A stretch of 64,000 nt of DNA from Candidatus Nyctobacter psychrophilus (GCA_014305025.1 JACRTY010000005.1:95828-159827), one strand, 5' to 3'; shown: positions 1-8,765, counted from the stretch's first letter. Notes: generated by a model not told the origin, from the letters alone. Translations and numbers: made by a program.

Positions 1-432
1 CCGCAAGGGACGATCGTCTCGACGATCGACCGCTTCGGCGACCGCGACAGCAAAGCCGCGGTCGGTCAGACGGCATCCGACCAGAGCGCCTACGTCGGGG
101 CCAAACCGCTGGTCATCCTGGTCAACAAGTTTACTGCCAGCGCTTCGGAGATCACGGCCGGCGCGATTCAGGACTACCGGGCCGGAACGCTGATCGGCAC
201 CAAGACGTTCGGTAAAGGCGTCGTGCAAAGCATTTACAATACGCTCGACGGCGGCGCCCTCAAGATTACGACCGCCAAGTACGTCACACCGCGCGGGCGG
301 GACATCCAGCACAAGGGCATCGAGCCCGACATCGTCGTCGATCAGCGCGTGGATATGCCCCTCATCGGCACGCCGCGCGACCAACAACTTACCGCAGCCG
401 AAGCGTACCTCCGGCGCACCGCCAACAGGTAA
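1..432 (+). CDS. S41 family C-terminal processing peptidase, 3' part
   Basis: The open frame runs in from the left window edge, so only the last 143 residues are visible. They form the C-terminal half of an S41 (CtpA/tail-specific protease) catalytic domain: the nucleophile region TASASEITAGAI and the lysine-containing GTKTFGKGVVQS, followed by the usual ITTAKYVTPRGRDIQ and GIEPDIVV. Proteins of this family cut periplasmic or secreted proteins near the C-terminus with a Ser/Lys dyad. The gene lies 10 bases upstream of a complete paralogue, so the two are probably one transcript. Signal peptide and PDZ domain are outside the window. Confidence 0.93.
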   Translation, partial: PQGTIVSTIDRFGDRDSKAAVGQTASDQSAYVGAKPLVILVNKFTASASEITAGAIQDYRAGTLIGTKTFGKGVVQSIYNTLDGGALKITTAKYVTPRGRDIQHKGIEPDIVVDQRVDMPLIGTPRDQQLTAAEAYLRRTANR

Positions 433-442
433 CAACCGCCCA

Positions 443-1789
443 ATGAATCGTGCCCTGCCCCTCCTCGCCGCCGCCGCGCTCCTGGGGACCGCGCTCACCG
501 CCCCGACCACCGCTTCGGGACTGACCGGTCTGGAGAGTGACGAGCTGCAGATCAGCTACTCGCTGCTCTCGCAGGAGTTCTATAAGAAAGTCGATCCCCA
601 GACGGTGCTCGACGGCGCGCGCTCGGAGTTGCTGGCGTATCTGACCAAGAACGGCGTCAAGAATCCGCACCTGGCAAAGCCCCGAGCGGCCGCCGATCCC
701 GATGCGAACGAACGCGCGCTCGAACGCGAAGTCGGCGCGGCGGTGAACGCCTACGGTGCCAAACTCGGTAGCCGTTCGCTAACGTACGCCGCAATTTCCG
801 GCGCGCTCGATTCCGTGCACGATAAGTACACGGTTTTCTTGTCGCCTAAGGAATACGCCGCACTCAACGAGGGCCTCGACGGCGGAAACTTCAGCGGCGT
901 CGGCATTTCCATCGCGGTCGACGAAAAGACGAAGTATCTCGACGTCAACGAAGTAATCCCCAACGGTCCGGCCGACAAGGCCGGACTGCAATCGGGCGAC
1001 GTCATCGTGTCGGTTGACGGTAAGTCGACGAAGGGATTGACGACCGAACAAGATTCCAAGATGTTGCGCGGCCCCAAGGGCACGCAAGTCCGTCTCGAGA
1101 TCGAACGCGGCGGCGCGCCGATTCCGCCGGTTTCCATTACGCGCGATACCATCCATCAGCCGAGCGTCTACGCCAAATTGCTGCCCGACGGCATCGGGTA
1201 TGCGCGCTTGACGGTGTTCGGGGCGAGCACGGCGTCGGAACTGGGCGCGGCGCTCGCGCGCTTGCAGAACCAGGGCGCGAAGGCGTACATCCTCGACCTG
1301 CGCGACAACGGCGGCGGTTATTTGAACGCGGCCATCGAGGTCAGTTCGAAGTTCATTGCCTCGGGACCGATCGTTTCGGTGCAAGATCGCGGCGGCCGCG
1401 ACACGCAGTACGATGCCGAGGACGATGCGATCGCTCCCAAGCCGCTCGCGGTGCTGGTCAACAAGTACACCGCTTCGGCATCGGAAATTACGTCGGGCGC
1501 GATCCAGGACAACGGCGTCGGCGAGTTGATCGGCGAGAAGACGTACGGTAAGGGCGTCGTGCAGACGATCCATCCGCTGCCCGACGGCTCCGCCGTCAAG
1601 ATCACGACCGCCCGTTACCTCACGCCGCACGGTCGCGACATCAACCTGGTCGGCATCACGCCCGACATCGTTACGGTCGAGGCCGAACCGAAGACCGCAC
1701 GGTTAGGCGATCCGACGACCGATTCGCAACTGCGCTCGGCGATCACGTACCTGCAAGGCAAAATCGCCCAAGCCGCAACCGGGACGTAG
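443..1789 (+). CDS. S41 family C-terminal processing peptidase (CtpA-like)
   Basis: A 448-residue exported protease. It starts with a short signal peptide (residues 1 to about 25, Ala/Leu-rich and ending near TTASG), then a helical N-terminal region, a PDZ domain at about 145-235 (SGVGISIAVDEKTKYLDVNEVIPNGPADKAGLQSGD is split over this area) and the S41 catalytic domain. The Ser/Lys dyad is visible in TASASEITSGAI and EKTYGKGVVQT. Length and domain order are normal for CtpA. It closely resembles the partial gene just upstream, which indicates a tandem duplication. Probable role: processing or degradation of envelope proteins. It converges on the RNase E gene. Confidence 0.95.
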   Translation: MNRALPLLAAAALLGTALTAPTTASGLTGLESDELQISYSLLSQEFYKKVDPQTVLDGARSELLAYLTKNGVKNPHLAKPRAAADPDANERALEREVGAAVNAYGAKLGSRSLTYAAISGALDSVHDKYTVFLSPKEYAALNEGLDGGNFSGVGISIAVDEKTKYLDVNEVIPNGPADKAGLQSGDVIVSVDGKSTKGLTTEQDSKMLRGPKGTQVRLEIERGGAPIPPVSITRDTIHQPSVYAKLLPDGIGYARLTVFGASTASELGAALARLQNQGAKAYILDLRDNGGGYLNAAIEVSSKFIASGPIVSVQDRGGRDTQYDAEDDAIAPKPLAVLVNKYTASASEITSGAIQDNGVGELIGEKTYGKGVVQTIHPLPDGSAVKITTARYLTPHGRDINLVGITPDIVTVEAEPKTARLGDPTTDSQLRSAITYLQGKIAQAATGT

Positions 1790-1803
1790 CCTTCGGCGGC
1801 GGG

Positions 1804-1822
1804 GGCACCGGCAGCCGGTGCA
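1804..1822. terminator. Hairpin between convergent genes, probable bidirectional terminator
   Basis: A perfect 7-base-pair stem (GCACCGG / CCGGTGC) with a three-base loop lies in the 61-base gap between the convergent S41 peptidase and RNase E genes. There is no T-tract on either side, so calling it a terminator rests on position and symmetry. Confidence 0.45.
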
Positions 1823-1850
1823 ACCCCTCCGCCTCTCTACCGCGATAGGC

Positions 1851-4736
1851 CTACGTCGTCTTGCGCCGCGTGGCGGTGCTCTTTTTCGCGGTCGTCTTGC
1901 GGGCGGCCGGCGCCTTTTTCGCGGTCGTCTTTTTCGCGGTGCCGGCCGTCTTCTTGGCCGCCGGGGTTTTCTTGGTGGCAGCCGACTTCTTCGCCGTCAC
2001 CTTGCGCGTGGTCGCCGCCAATGTACGGGCCGGCGCTGCCGGGGCGGGCGGAGCCGCCTCGGCTGCAGCGCTTGTAGCCGCGACGTCGACTTTGCGGGGC
2101 CGCCCACGTTTGCGTACGGCGACCGCCGGTTCGGCCGGCGTTGCCTCCGCCGGTTCCGTGCCCGGCAGAAGCGCGGTCTGCCCGACGGTGAAATCCGCCG
2201 GTTCGGTTTCGGTGCGAGTCCGGCGGCGGCGGGCGGGTTTAGCGACCTTGGCGACCTCCGCGGCAACCTCCGGAATGGTAAGGCTCGGCGGCGGAGCGTC
2301 GATTGCCGGCGGCGCGGCCTTCCGTTCCAGCGGCGTAATGGCGCGACTGGGCTGCGGCGGCGCCGTCTCTCCGGTCGGCTCGGCGGCCCCGCTGCCGTCC
2401 ACGCGGAAGATCTGCCGGTCGGGCACGGCCTGCCCCGCGCTCCCCACGGTCTCCGCCGGCAGTTGGCCGCGACCACGGCGCCGCCGGCGACGGCGACGGC
2501 GACGAACCTGCCCCTCGTCCCCGACGCCCGCGGCCGCCGGTGCCGTTTCGTCGTCGTCTTCTTCCATCGCTTGCCCGAGCAAAGACGCGTCCACCGGCAA
2601 CGTGCCGGAGACGGGCGGTGCCGCTGCCACCTCGGACCCGGCCGCGGGCAGAGCCTCGGCCGCTCCTGGGCGCCGACGGCGGCGACGGCGCCGGCGCTTG
2701 CGCCCCTCGTCACCGGGACCGCCGTAAGTCGCGAAGGTCCGCCCTTCACCCGCGGCATCGACCGAGGCGTAGTCCGGCACGGGCCGGATGGGCGTCACGG
2801 TCGCCAGCGCCGGGGCGGTCGGCTTGTGGGCTCGCGATTCGGCGTCTTCGGCTTCGGCTTCGGCCGCCGTCGAGATGCCGAGACCCGGGCGGCCGCCGAT
2901 GCCCTTGGCCGCTTCCTCGGCCAGTTGACGCAGTTCTTCTTCCTGCTCGGCCGGCGTTTCGAGCGGCTTGCGGCGCCCGCGGCCGCCGCGACGACGCCGT
3001 TTGCGGGTTTCCGCCGCTGGCAGCGCCACCGGCCCACGCGGCTCGGCCAGGATCGTACCGTCTTCGTCGATATCGATCACTTTAATGCGCAGGGTGTCGC
3101 TCGCGGCGCCCGCTGCATTTTCGACCTCGACCAAGCGGTCGCCGACCAGGGCCAAGGCAGAGGTCGCGACCGGTAACCGCGCACTGACCAACGTCGCCTC
3201 CAGCTCGTCACCGACGCGGACGCTCGGCGGCGGTGCGTTGGCCGCGGCTTCATCGGGCAACTCGCAGATGCGCGTCTTTTCCGGATGCAAGGCGGGGTCG
3301 ACGCGCACGGCGATCGTCGTTTCCAGTTCGCGCTCGAGCCCCGCCAGTTCGTCCTCGTACCAATACTCGATCTGCGCGCCGACCGTCGGCGCCGACACCA
3401 CTTCGATGGGCTTATGTCCCGTCGCGCCGTTGCCGTGCGCGTGACCGAAGCGGCGCACGTCCCGAAACGCGTCGATCGCGACCGATTCTGGCGACATCAC
3501 GGTCCCGAGCCCCTTGCAGGTCGGACACGCGCCGCGCAGTTGAGCCGAAAGGTCTTTGCCGACGCGCTTGCGCGTGAACTCGAGCAGTCCCAGTGCCGAA
3601 AAGGACTGAATCGTCGTACGCGTGCGGTCGCGCACGAGGCCCGCTTTGAGCGTCTCGATCACGCGCGTCCGCGACGCTTCGCTCGACATGTCGATGAAGT
3701 CGCACACGATGATGCCGCCGATGTCGCGCAGGCGGACTTGTCGCGCGATCTCCGCGGCGGCTTCGACGTTGGTTTTGACGATCGTTTCTTCGAGATTGCG
3801 CCCGCCGGTGAATTTGCCGCTATTGACGTCGATGACGGTCAAGGCCTCGGTCGATTCGATCACGATCGAGCCGCCCGACGCCAGGTTGATCTTGGGACGC
3901 AGCAGTTTCTGCACTTCGTCGTCGATGTGAAAATCTTTGAAGAGCGAACGGCCGCCGTTGTAATATTCGATGCGATCGACGTATTGCGGGCCGAGCAGGC
4001 GCATGAAGTCGCGCACCTTCTCGAAATCTTCCGCATCGTCGATCAGCACGCGGTCGACTTCAGGCGTGATGAAATCGCGCGCGGCTTTGAAGACCAGATT
4101 CATGTCCTTGTGGATCAGCGCGGGCGCTTGCGCGCGCTTATAGCTTTCGAGGATGCCGTGCCACATGCGGATCAGCACGCCGAGATCGGCGATCAGTTCG
4201 GATTGGCTCACGCCGGCAGCGGCGGTCCGTACGACGGTTGCCATCTCGGGCGGCCGGATCATCTTCATGATCGTCTTGAGACGGTTGCGCTCCTCGGCGC
4301 TTTCGATCTTGCGTGAGACGCCGGAATACCGGCCCGTCGGCATGAGGATCAAGTAGCGGCCCGGCAGCGAAATGTTGGTCGAGATGCGGGCGCCCTTGAG
4401 CCCGCGCGGCTCCTTGACGATCTGCACGAGCGCGTCGTCACCCTTGCTGATCTTCTCGTTGATCGTCCAGCCGCTGCGGCCTTGCGTGATCTCGACGTCG
4501 CCGATGTTGAGCGGCGTCTTGTTGATGTCGTCGACGTAGAGGAAAGCGTTACGGCCCAGGCCGATATCGACGAAGCTTGCTCCCATGCCGGGGAGCACGT
4601 TGACTACTTTACCTTTATAGATTGAGCCGATGACCTTTTCTTCGCGTTCGAAGTAGATTTCGGCGAGCTCTCCGTCCTCACGGATGGCGACCCGGTTCTC
4701 CCAGGGGTCACTCGAGATGAGGATCTCAGTTGGCAC
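1851..4736 (-). CDS. rne: Ribonuclease E/G family endoribonuclease
   Basis: A 961-residue RNase E/G. The N-terminal half carries the S1 RNA-binding domain (about 36-120, GSIYKGKVVNVLPGMGASFVDIG), the 5'-sensor/DNase-like catalytic core with metal-binding aspartates in VIDVNSGKF and IVCDFID, and the zinc-link CPTCKG near residue 410. It cuts single-stranded AU-rich RNA in mRNA decay and rRNA/tRNA maturation. The C-terminal half (about 520-961) is low-complexity: three long arginine tracts separated by acidic/proline stretches, then a Lys/Ala/Thr-rich tail resembling histone H1 C-termini (AKKTTAKK-type repeats). Start is a GTG; an ATG eight bases upstream is out of frame. RNase E versus G naming is uncertain because the tail has no recognisable degradosome sites. 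Confidence 0.95.
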   Translation of the reverse strand: MPTEILISSDPWENRVAIREDGELAEIYFEREEKVIGSIYKGKVVNVLPGMGASFVDIGLGRNAFLYVDDINKTPLNIGDVEITQGRSGWTINEKISKGDDALVQIVKEPRGLKGARISTNISLPGRYLILMPTGRYSGVSRKIESAEERNRLKTIMKMIRPPEMATVVRTAAAGVSQSELIADLGVLIRMWHGILESYKRAQAPALIHKDMNLVFKAARDFITPEVDRVLIDDAEDFEKVRDFMRLLGPQYVDRIEYYNGGRSLFKDFHIDDEVQKLLRPKINLASGGSIVIESTEALTVIDVNSGKFTGGRNLEETIVKTNVEAAAEIARQVRLRDIGGIIVCDFIDMSSEASRTRVIETLKAGLVRDRTRTTIQSFSALGLLEFTRKRVGKDLSAQLRGACPTCKGLGTVMSPESVAIDAFRDVRRFGHAHGNGATGHKPIEVVSAPTVGAQIEYWYEDELAGLERELETTIAVRVDPALHPEKTRICELPDEAAANAPPPSVRVGDELEATLVSARLPVATSALALVGDRLVEVENAAGAASDTLRIKVIDIDEDGTILAEPRGPVALPAAETRKRRRRGGRGRRKPLETPAEQEEELRQLAEEAAKGIGGRPGLGISTAAEAEAEDAESRAHKPTAPALATVTPIRPVPDYASVDAAGEGRTFATYGGPGDEGRKRRRRRRRRRPGAAEALPAAGSEVAAAPPVSGTLPVDASLLGQAMEEDDDETAPAAAGVGDEGQVRRRRRRRRRRGRGQLPAETVGSAGQAVPDRQIFRVDGSGAAEPTGETAPPQPSRAITPLERKAAPPAIDAPPPSLTIPEVAAEVAKVAKPARRRRTRTETEPADFTVGQTALLPGTEPAEATPAEPAVAVRKRGRPRKVDVAATSAAAEAAPPAPAAPARTLAATTRKVTAKKSAATKKTPAAKKTAGTAKKTTAKKAPAARKTTAKKSTATRRKTT

Positions 4737-4984
4737 GTTCCCATTGCCTTTCTCGGCGGCGCCGCGGGAAGCGGCGCTGCCTTATCGCCTGGCGCCGCGG
4801 TTCGCGGGCATCACATATTCAATTGTACCGACCCGGCCTGTGGCGGCGGGCGGCGAGCCCCGGTCGCAGCCGATGCGGAAACTCCGCGGCGCGACCTGAG
4901 CGTCTTCCGATATTTCGGTTGCGGACGCGGCCGAACTGCGGCGCGCACGCGAAAATCTCAAATCGGATAGCCCGCCATTGGCGG

Positions 4985-5205
4985 CCGCAGAGCACGGGTC
5001 CTGTTGCACCGATACCCGTAGCACCGTGCTCCTTGCCTCGCGCCCGTTTCCGGGGCTCTGTTGGGCAGCCGGCCTTTGGTCACTCGACGTCGTGGGCTGC
5101 CTCGGGTTTTGGAAGAGTCCGCGTTCGGGAGCGAGCGAGCATCCGCGTGGCGGATATTCCCCTGGCCCGCTGCGATTCACGCGCCATGGGCGTCACCGCC
5201 CTTGG
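4985..5205 (-). ncRNA. Candidate structured RNA or long leader upstream of rne
   Basis: The 635-base gap between rodA and rne (4737-5371) has no convincing coding frame. Within it lie at least five hairpins: 5188-5201 (GGGCG/CGCCC with a GTGA loop on the minus strand), 5141-5155 (ATCCGC/GCGGAT), 5064-5101 (GGCAGCC/GGCTGCC), 5043-5054 (CCCG/CGGG with a GAAA loop on the minus strand) and 4990-5031 (GAGCACGG/CCGTGCTC). GNRA loops appear only on the minus-strand reading, the same strand as rne. I could not match it to RNase P RNA, tmRNA, SRP RNA or 6S RNA. It may be an autoregulatory 5' leader of rne (known in Enterobacteria) or an independent RNA. Confidence 0.4.
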
Positions 5206-5371
5206 GGGTCTCGCCCGCACGAGCGCGCCCACGTCGGCCCCGTTCAGCGGACGTCCCTGCATCGTTGCCACGGTTCGTATTGAGCGTGCGGAGACGGGGT
5301 CTCGATGACGGAACCGCAGTCGTGACGGTCCTGCCCGGCGGCGCTCAGCAGCGCCACACGGCCATCTTGCC

Positions 5372-6469
5372 TCAAAACACGAGCTTGTCGCGCTGGACGT
5401 AGATGTTCAGCAGCACGCCGACCGCCGCGAAGTCGGTGAGGATCGCGGTGCCCCCGTAGGACATGAAGGGCAGCGGGATGCCGGTGATCGGCATGATGCC
5501 GACCGTCATGCCGATGTTGACCGTGATGTGGAAGGCGAACATCGCGATCAGGCCGGCGGCAAGCAGCACGCCGAAGCGGTCGCGCGCCGCCAGCATGGCG
5601 CGCACCGCGCCGAACAGGACGAGCGCGTACAAGCCGATCAAACACAGCGAGCCGACGTAGCCGGTCTCTTCACCGACGACCGTGAAGATGAAATCGCGCG
5701 AATGTTCCGGCACGAAATTCAGTTGGGTCTGCGTCCCATGGTACAGTCCTTTACCGAACCATTCGCCGCTGCCGACGGCGATTTTCGACTGATTGAGATT
5801 CCAGCCGGCGCCTTGCGGGTCGGCGTCGGGATGGAGAAAGACTAGCAGCCGGTCGCGCTGGAATGGTTTGAGGACCACGTTCGTGCCGACGACCAGCGCC
5901 GCGCCGGCAAACGCCCCCAAGGCGTACACGAGGAACTGCCGCAGGCTGGCGACCCCGAAGAACAACTCAGCCGTCACGATCGCGAAGATGACGAGCGTCG
6001 TCCCGAGATCCGGCTGCTTGAGGATCAGCAGCGCGGGAACGGCGACGGCACCGACGGTCATCCCGATCTCGCGCCAGCCGACGACGGCCACCCGGGCCAG
6101 CAGCGCTGCGACGCAGATCGCCAGGATCAGCTTGGCCGGCTCGGAGGGCTGAAACTGCACCGCTCCCAGGGTGATCCAGCGCTGCGCCCCCAGGGCGCTG
6201 CGGCCGCCGACCATCACCAGGCCTAGAAGCAGCAGGTTCGCGATGTAGAGTCCGAACGACCAGCGTTGCCACTTGTGATAGTCGATCGCGGCACAGGTCG
6301 CCATGACCAAGAGGCCGATCAGGATATAGACGACCTGCTTGCGCCATTCGCCCGCAGCGTCGGGCGAGTGCAGATCGGCCGATCCGATGAAGACGACGCC
6401 GGCCAGCGACAAGGCGAGCGCCCCAAGCGCCATCACCCAGTTGAACGAGCGGTACCAGGGCCTCTCCAC
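5372..6469 (-). CDS. rodA: Rod-shape-determining SEDS glycosyltransferase RodA
   Basis: A 365-residue polytopic membrane protein of the SEDS family (FtsW/RodA/SpoVE), the peptidoglycan polymerase of the elongasome. Family signatures seen include FQPSEPAKL, KQPDLGT, the extracytoplasmic PEHSRDFIFTVVGEETGYVG containing the catalytic aspartate, and the C-terminal MTVGIMPITGIPLPFMSYGGTA. Length is typical for RodA rather than FtsW. It starts with GTG and follows minE by 50 bases, so it belongs to the min cluster. min-rodA linkage is common in bacteria and ties division-site selection to cell elongation. Confidence 0.93.
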   Translation of the reverse strand: MERPWYRSFNWVMALGALALSLAGVVFIGSADLHSPDAAGEWRKQVVYILIGLLVMATCAAIDYHKWQRWSFGLYIANLLLLGLVMVGGRSALGAQRWITLGAVQFQPSEPAKLILAICVAALLARVAVVGWREIGMTVGAVAVPALLILKQPDLGTTLVIFAIVTAELFFGVASLRQFLVYALGAFAGAALVVGTNVVLKPFQRDRLLVFLHPDADPQGAGWNLNQSKIAVGSGEWFGKGLYHGTQTQLNFVPEHSRDFIFTVVGEETGYVGSLCLIGLYALVLFGAVRAMLAARDRFGVLLAAGLIAMFAFHITVNIGMTVGIMPITGIPLPFMSYGGTAILTDFAAVGVLLNIYVQRDKLVF

Positions 6470-6518
6470 GCGCCGTACCGTTCGCAGGCGGTCGGGCGGA
6501 AACTTTTACCGGGCGGCG

Positions 6519-7031
6519 CTACCCGGGAGCCGGCCCCTGTAAGGCGACGGTCTTTTTTCGGCGGCGCCGGCGGGGCGCACCGGCGTACGAGGCTCGGGTC
6601 GGCGGCGGTTGCTTTTCTTGAGCCTGGGGCGCGGAAGCGACGGCGGCCTCTTCCTCCGGCGCAAGCGCCGCCGCAGGGGGTTCATCGGCCGCCGCCTGCG
6701 GAGCGTCGACCGTCGGCGCGACCAGTTGCGGTGAGGGCGACGGCTCTTCGGTGCGCGGCGCCGTCGGGCGCGGCCGCTCGCGGATGCCGGTGATTGGCAC
6801 GTTCGCGAGCATGGCAACCTCGCGTTCGCGCTGTTCGAAGGTGACATCGGCATGCGCGGGGTCGATTTCAACGTACTTCGAGATGACCTCGAGCAGATCG
6901 CGTTTGAGCGCTTCGACCGTCTCGGGCGCAAGCGAGAGGTGATCGGAAAGCAAGACGACGCGCAGCCGCTCTTTGGCCGTCTCGCTGGAACGCTCGGGCG
7001 GCAAGAACAGCTTCTTGAGGAATTCGAGCAC
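6519..7031 (-). CDS. minE: Cell division topological specificity factor MinE, with long C-terminal tail
   Basis: The first 85 or so residues are MinE: an N-terminal amphipathic helix (MLEFLKKLFLPPE), the MinD-activating helix (ETAKERLRVVLLSDH) and the dimerising alpha/beta domain (DLLEVISKYVEIDPAHADVTFEQREREVAMLANVPITG). MinE stimulates MinD ATPase and drives pole-to-pole oscillation. The remaining 85 residues are unusual: a Pro/Ala/Glu-rich linker ending in a cluster of seven basic residues before KTV. Usual MinE proteins are 80-100 residues. GTG start, two bases after the second minD gene. Confidence 0.9.
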   Translation of the reverse strand: MLEFLKKLFLPPERSSETAKERLRVVLLSDHLSLAPETVEALKRDLLEVISKYVEIDPAHADVTFEQREREVAMLANVPITGIRERPRPTAPRTEEPSPSPQLVAPTVDAPQAAADEPPAAALAPEEEAAVASAPQAQEKQPPPTRASYAGAPRRRRRKKTVALQGPAPG

Positions 7032-7033
7032 GG

Positions 7034-7969
7034 CTAGCGTCCTCCGAGCAGCGCGCCCAGCTTGGCGAACCAGCCGCCCCCGCTTACCGCCGGATCGCTC
7101 CCTGCCGAGGGCGCTTCGTCGCCGGCGAGCTTGGCCGCGATCGCCCGATATGCCGCACCAATGCCGCTTGCCGGATCGAGGGCGAGCGGTTCTCCTTTGT
7201 TCGTGGCGACGATCACCCCCGGTTCTTCGGCGATGACCCCGAGCAGCGGCAGACGCAGGATGTCGTTCACGTCCTCGACCGACAGCATCTTACCCTTCTT
7301 GACGAGCTGCGGCCGGACGCGGTTGACGATGAGGTCGGGATGCCAATCGTTCGGTAATAAACCAACGACACGATCCGCGTCGCGCACCGCCGAGACTTCC
7401 GGCGTGCAGACGATGATCGCGTGCTGCGCGCCGGCGACGGCGTTCTTGAACCCCTTCTCGATGCCGGCCGGACAGTCGATCAACACGTAGTCGAAGCGGC
7501 GCCGCAACTCTTCGATCAGCGCCGTCATGTGCGCGGTGACGACGTCTTCCTTTTCGCGCGTCTGGGCGGCCGCAAGCAGCGACAGCGAGTCGCTGCGCTT
7601 ATCGCGCACGAGCGCCTCATCGAGGCTCGCTTTCTCTTCGAGTACGTCGAGCAGATGAAACCGCACGCGGCTTTCCAGCCCGAGCACGATATCCAAATTG
7701 CGCAAGCCGACGTCGGCGTCGACCAGCACGACGCGTTGTCCGCGCGCGGCCAGCGCCGTACCCAGGTTGGCGGTCGTCGTCGTTTTTCCGACGCCACCTT
7801 TTCCGCTGGTGATCACGATCGCCCGTCCGTGCGGCGGCGCTGGTTGCGGCTGCGCCGGTTGGGGCGCAGGTTGCCCGACCGGCGCCGCTTCGACCGGCGC
7901 CGCCGCGCTGGCCAGCGTGCTGGCAACGGCGGTGGCGCCGGTTTCGAACGCGCGCATCATCGTCGTCAT
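7034..7969 (-). CDS. Second MinD-like septum-site ATPase, with N-terminal extension
   Basis: A 311-residue deviant Walker A ATPase of the MinD/ParA class. GKGGVGKT sits at residues 56-63 because of a 48-residue Ala/Pro/Gln-rich extension. The switch and Walker B equivalents (VLVDADVGLRNLDIVLG; YVLIDCPAGIE) and the MinD-type ETREKEDVV-like segment are present. The C-terminus, WFAKLGALLGG, could form a membrane-targeting amphipathic helix. It lies one base downstream of a canonical minD and two bases upstream of minE, so it is co-expressed with both. It is clearly a diverged duplicate; whether it forms heterodimers with MinD, binds MinC, or has its own cargo is unknown. Confidence 0.88.
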   Translation of the reverse strand: MTTMMRAFETGATAVASTLASAAAPVEAAPVGQPAPQPAQPQPAPPHGRAIVITSGKGGVGKTTTTANLGTALAARGQRVVLVDADVGLRNLDIVLGLESRVRFHLLDVLEEKASLDEALVRDKRSDSLSLLAAAQTREKEDVVTAHMTALIEELRRRFDYVLIDCPAGIEKGFKNAVAGAQHAIIVCTPEVSAVRDADRVVGLLPNDWHPDLIVNRVRPQLVKKGKMLSVEDVNDILRLPLLGVIAEEPGVIVATNKGEPLALDPASGIGAAYRAIAAKLAGDEAPSAGSDPAVSGGGWFAKLGALLGGR

Positions 7970-7970
7970 G

Positions 7971-8765
7971 TCATCCCGCCTTCCACATCGTGAAGAGCCG
8001 CCCGAAGAAACTGGGTGTTGCGAGGCTGGTGAAGGGGACGGCCTCGCCGTCGAGTCGCCGTGCGATCTTATCGTAGATCGCCGTGAGACGCTTGGTCTCG
8101 TCGAGCACGAGCGGCTCGCCGCGGTTCGTGGTGTCGATGACCTCTTCGTCGTCGGGAACGATGCCGAGCAACTCGGCCGACAAGACGTCGCACACGTCGT
8201 CGACCGACAGCATGTCGCCCGATTTGACCATCTCCGGCCGCACGCGATTGATGATCAACCGCAGCGGCAACCCGGCCTGCGTCAGTTTTCCGACCACGCG
8301 GTCGGCGTCGCGAATGGCACTGATCTCGGGAGTGGTTACCACGATCGCTTCACGCGCCCCCGCGATCGCCATGCGGAAGCCGTGCTCGATGCCCGCCGCG
8401 CAATCGATCAGCACGTAATCGTTACTCTCGGCTAGCGCGTCGATGACGCCTTTCATCTGCTCTTCGCCGACCGCCTCTTTCTCGCGCGTTTGAGCAGCGG
8501 GCAAGAGGGCGAGCGTCGGCAACCGTTTGTCGCGAATCAGCGCTTGGCGCAACTGGCAGCGTCCCTCGACGACTTCGACCAGATCGAAGACGATGCGTTT
8601 CTCGACGCCCAGCACGAGATCGAGATTGCGCAGGCCGATGTCGGTATCCACCAGCGCCACTCGACGGCCGCGCTTGGCGAGCGCCGCCCCCACGTTCGCG
8701 GTGGTCGTCGTTTTACCGACGCCGCCCTTGCCGGACGTAATGACGATCGCGCGGCCGCTGCTCAT
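7971..8765 (-). CDS. minD: Septum-site determining ATPase MinD
   Basis: A 264-residue MinD of normal length. It begins directly with the ATPase fold: deviant Walker A GKGGVGKT at about 10-17, LVDTDIGLRNLDLVLG, YVLIDCAAGIEHGF, and a C-terminal amphipathic helix (FFGRLFTMW) matching the MinD membrane-targeting sequence. MinD recruits MinC to the membrane and is displaced by MinE. Its ATG overlaps the minC stop by four bases (ATGA), indicating translational coupling. Confidence 0.95.
   Translation of the reverse strand: MSSGRAIVITSGKGGVGKTTTTANVGAALAKRGRRVALVDTDIGLRNLDLVLGVEKRIVFDLVEVVEGRCQLRQALIRDKRLPTLALLPAAQTREKEAVGEEQMKGVIDALAESNDYVLIDCAAGIEHGFRMAIAGAREAIVVTTPEISAIRDADRVVGKLTQAGLPLRLIINRVRPEMVKSGDMLSVDDVCDVLSAELLGIVPDDEEVIDTTNRGEPLVLDETKRLTAIYDKIARRLDGEAVPFTSLATPSFFGRLFTMWKAG

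Noticed and set aside
2470..2720. Simple-sequence repeats of CGG/CGC triplets as a CRISPR or VNTR
   Set aside because: They encode the arginine tracts of RNase E; spacing is irregular and there are no spacers.
1818..3176. Long open frames opposite the RNase E tail (up to 452 codons)
   Set aside because: They are antisense images of the Arg/Ala/Pro-rich RNase E tail in a high-GC genome; no start signal and only Arg/Gly-rich composition.
4985..5205. RNase P RNA, tmRNA or 6S RNA in the rodA-rne gap
   Set aside because: The hallmark conserved blocks of RNase P RNA and tmRNA are absent, and I see no convincing 6S end pairing; kept only as unidentified structure.
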